Part shown: positions 62,460-64,000 of the stretch, piece by piece
Layout: every line of letters begins with the position of its first letter
How positions within the stretch are numbered: position 1 is the stretch's first letter
Source: Streptomyces cinnabarinus
Lineage (GTDB): Bacteria > Actinomycetota > Actinomycetes > Streptomycetales > Streptomycetaceae
Assembly: GCF_027270315.1 (NCBI RefSeq)
Contig: NZ_CP114413.1
Coordinates: forward strand, 9,176,001-9,240,000
Length of the DNA: 64,000 bases
Direction of reading: 5' to 3'
Position numbers and translations under genes: made by a program
The notes under the pieces: generated by a model
The model's input: the letters and a program-made list of their open reading frames with translations, nothing else
Told to the model about the DNA's origin: nothing
The model's database searches: none

Positions 62460-63150
62460 TGTCCTACCGCGCCGGCCGGGCGGCTGACCGCAGGATGTGT
62501 GGGGCCGTCCGGCACGTGCGCGGGGTGGCGTGCGTCGAACTCGCGGCGCGGCACCGGGAGGATCTCGCCGAGAAGGTCGAGTTGTTCCATGCCCGTCCTT
62601 TCGGGTAACCCGCTCGCATCCAGGCTGAACAACCGACGCTGATAGTCGCCGAAGGCGTCCCGGAAGGACGGGGTCTTGTCGATGACCTCTTGGGGACGGC
62701 CCACGGTCAGCGGAGTCTGCTCGGCCACGTCTTCCAGCGACGTGCCGCCGTAGAGGGGCATGGTGCGAAAGTACGGCCGGTAGTCCCTCACAGCGTCCTG
62801 GGATCTGCGCCGCATGAACACCTGGCCGCCGAGACCTACGACGGCCTGGTCCTGCGGGCCGTGGCCGTAGTGCTCGAAGCGCTGCCGGTACAGGTTCACC
62901 AAGGGCACGAAGTGCTCGCGGGGGAAGAAGATGTGGTTGGCGAAGAAGCCATCGTCGTAGGACGCGGCCTGTTCGGCGATTTCAGGGCTGCGGATCGAGC
63001 CGTGCCAAACGAGCGGCGGCGTGCCCGCGAGTGGGCGCGGGGTTGAGGTGAATCCCCGCAGAGGGGTGCGGAACTTGCCCTCCCAGTCGACGACGTCCTC
63101 CCGCCACAGCCGACGCAGGAGGTCGTAGTTCTCGATGGCGAGGCGAAGGC
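62456..63150 (-). pseudogene. LLM-class flavin monooxygenase (CE1758-like), 5'-truncated
   Basis: The readable part begins LRLAIENYDLLRRLWREDVV and continues WEGKFRTPLRGFTSTPRP, PPLVWHGSIRSPEIAEQAAS, NHIFFPREHFVPLVNLYRQR and GQVFMRRRSQDAVRDYRPYF. The N-terminal 120 or so residues of the TIM barrel are replaced by unrelated sequence. Family proteins oxidise small molecules with FMNH2 from the reductase encoded next to them. The pair is broken here. Confidence 0.82.
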
Positions 63151-63564
63151 CGCCAGCGCCTGACGACTGCACGTCAGCCGCCTGGTGCCGATCTGTCGTC
63201 GCCGCGCGGTCAGCTCCAGCCGCAGACAGCCGCAGTGCTGAAGTGCACAGATGTAACCCAACTTGGGTGGGCAATGACTCGGAGTTCGGCGGAGAAGGTT
63301 GCCGTTAGTCGACAACCCATCTACTTGGGGCTTCGTCGTCCCGTCACCGCAACCCCTCGATCTCACAGTCAGGTTGGAAGGGGCTCACTGTGTGCTGGCG
63401 CGTCGTCGGAGGCGCCCTGCGGAGCCCGGCGCGCCGGGCCGGCGGACCGTGCGCTGGCAGCACCGTGATGGAACGCCTCCGTCGTGGCTTGGCTGCGCAC
63501 GAGTGAGAGCCCGCAAGCGTCACCAGGAGTCCAGGCTGCACCCGGCACTGGCAAGGCGCAGCCG
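63151..63564. other. No gene recognised
   Basis: About 410 bp that include the junction where the monooxygenase lost its N-terminus. No gene or repeat is supported. Confidence 0.35.
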
Positions 63565-63720
63565 GCTGCCGGTGAGCAGTCCGGCTTCCGGCATGCGGCG
63601 CGGGGATCATGCTTCATCTGTTGCATCAGGGCCGACCCGAGGCCGGGATGCGGACGCTCGGCGCGGCAGCATCCCGTCTGCCTGGGCGCGGTGGCCCCGC
63701 GCCCAGAATGAGAACTGCGC
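63565..63720 (-). pseudogene. Decayed third MarR-like fragment
   Basis: GTGAGCAGTCCGGCTTCC and GCATGCGGCGC here match the plus-strand text of the MarR gene at 61260-61742 (around 61460-61490). The following 100 bp resemble it more weakly. It is a decayed partial duplicate, with no open frame of note. Confidence 0.55.
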
Positions 63721-63770
63721 AACTGGAACGACTGTTGCGCACCGCCCGGAGGCGACGCGGCTGCGCAGGT

Positions 63771-64000
63771 TCAGCCGGCGGACAGCGTGGGGTAGTCGGT
63801 GTAGCCGACCTCGCCGCCGCCGTAGAAGGTGGCCGGGTCGGGGTTGTTGAGGGGGGCGCCGGTGCGGATGCGCTCGACGAGGTCGGGGTTGGCAAGCGCC
63901 ATCATGCCCACGGTGACGACGTCAGCCAGATCGGTCTCGATGTCCTTGACGCGGGTGGCGATGTCGGCGCCGGGCCGGTTGAGGAGCAGCGCGGTCGGCC
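63771..64000 (-). CDS. Old-yellow-enzyme (alkene reductase) family, C-terminal part
   Basis: The gene enters from beyond the right edge. The visible 76 residues read TLLLNRPGADIATRVKDIE-like text, VTVGMMALANPDLVERIRTG and FYGGGEVGYTDYPTLSAG with a stop at 63771. The FYGGGxxGYTDYP end is diagnostic of FMN-dependent ene reductases, which reduce activated C=C bonds with NADPH. The FMN-binding and catalytic residues lie outside the window. MarR regulators commonly control such genes, and MarR genes or remnants stand nearby. Confidence 0.85.
   Translation of the reverse strand, partial: PTALLLNRPGADIATRVKDIETDLADVVTVGMMALANPDLVERIRTGAPLNNPDPATFYGGGEVGYTDYPTLSAG

Overview
The window looks like an accessory region of a Streptomyces-type actinomycete. 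It is very GC-rich and uses many GTG and some TTG starts. Its gene families are typical of that group: a GH19 chitinase behind three DasR-type operator repeats, a SARP-like BTAD regulator, a mycothiol-dependent maleylpyruvate isomerase-fold enzyme, ECF sigma and MmyB-type XRE regulators, and an HxlR regulator divergent from a BBE-type flavoprotein. No rRNA, tRNA, CRISPR array, intact prophage or recognisable biosynthetic cluster was seen. The density of broken insertion sequences suggests a chromosome arm or a large plasmid rather than the core.

Layout. 1-3.4 kb: an internally deleted IS701 remnant and a LAL-type regulator remnant flank a complete IS4-family element that carries a small winged-helix passenger gene. 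3.5-9 kb: an MmyB-type regulator divergent from an SDR/NTF2-like pair, a broken metallophosphoesterase, and a membrane NACHT NTPase. 9.6-11.5 kb: an IS1182 element with 18-bp inverted ends and a possible target duplication, but a frameshifted transposase. 11.6-18.5 kb: AraC regulator, cupin, SGNH hydrolase with one in-frame stop, decayed integrase and IstB, two paralogous secreted proteins, an ArsR-like regulator, a truncated IS3 and a conserved hypothetical. 18.7-26 kb: chitinase, DinB, adenosylcobinamide amidohydrolase, mycothiol enzyme, HxlR and flavoprotein. 26-36 kb: secreted proteins, IS5 debris, an alpha/beta hydrolase, a PAS-PP2C phosphatase, a membrane protein/lipoprotein pair, an ECF sigma operon with a 29-residue membrane peptide, and an HxlR/NADP-oxidoreductase pair. 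36-44 kb: an Imm49-like protein, a LysR/SDR pair around a perfect palindrome, more IS debris, and an XRE-STAND ATPase with thirteen tandem 96-bp coding repeats. 44-53 kb: AraC, several hydrolases, a SARP-like regulator and an FAD monooxygenase. 53.3-55.8 kb: the most unusual gene, a secreted CdtB/DNase I-like nuclease joined to an SGNH hydrolase and an FG-GAP domain, in visibly AT-richer sequence. 56-64 kb: ISL3 debris, an AAA ATPase with a C-terminal helix-turn-helix, a broken amidase, two convergent MarR paralogues, a decayed two-component flavin monooxygenase, and the end of an old-yellow-enzyme gene.

Functional themes. Most intact genes are small redox or hydrolase modules, each paired head-to-head with its own regulator (XRE/SDR, HxlR/flavoprotein, HxlR/NADP reductase, LysR/SDR, SARP/hydrolase). 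The second theme is large signalling NTPases of three different architectures (NACHT-membrane, XRE-STAND-repeat, AAA-HTH), a class often linked to conflict or regulation. The third is secreted proteins, where the chitinase and the CdtB-SGNH-FG-GAP protein point to interaction with other organisms. Roughly a third of the identified loci are pseudogenes or IS fragments. Assignments come from reading motifs and comparing them with remembered families. No database search was run.
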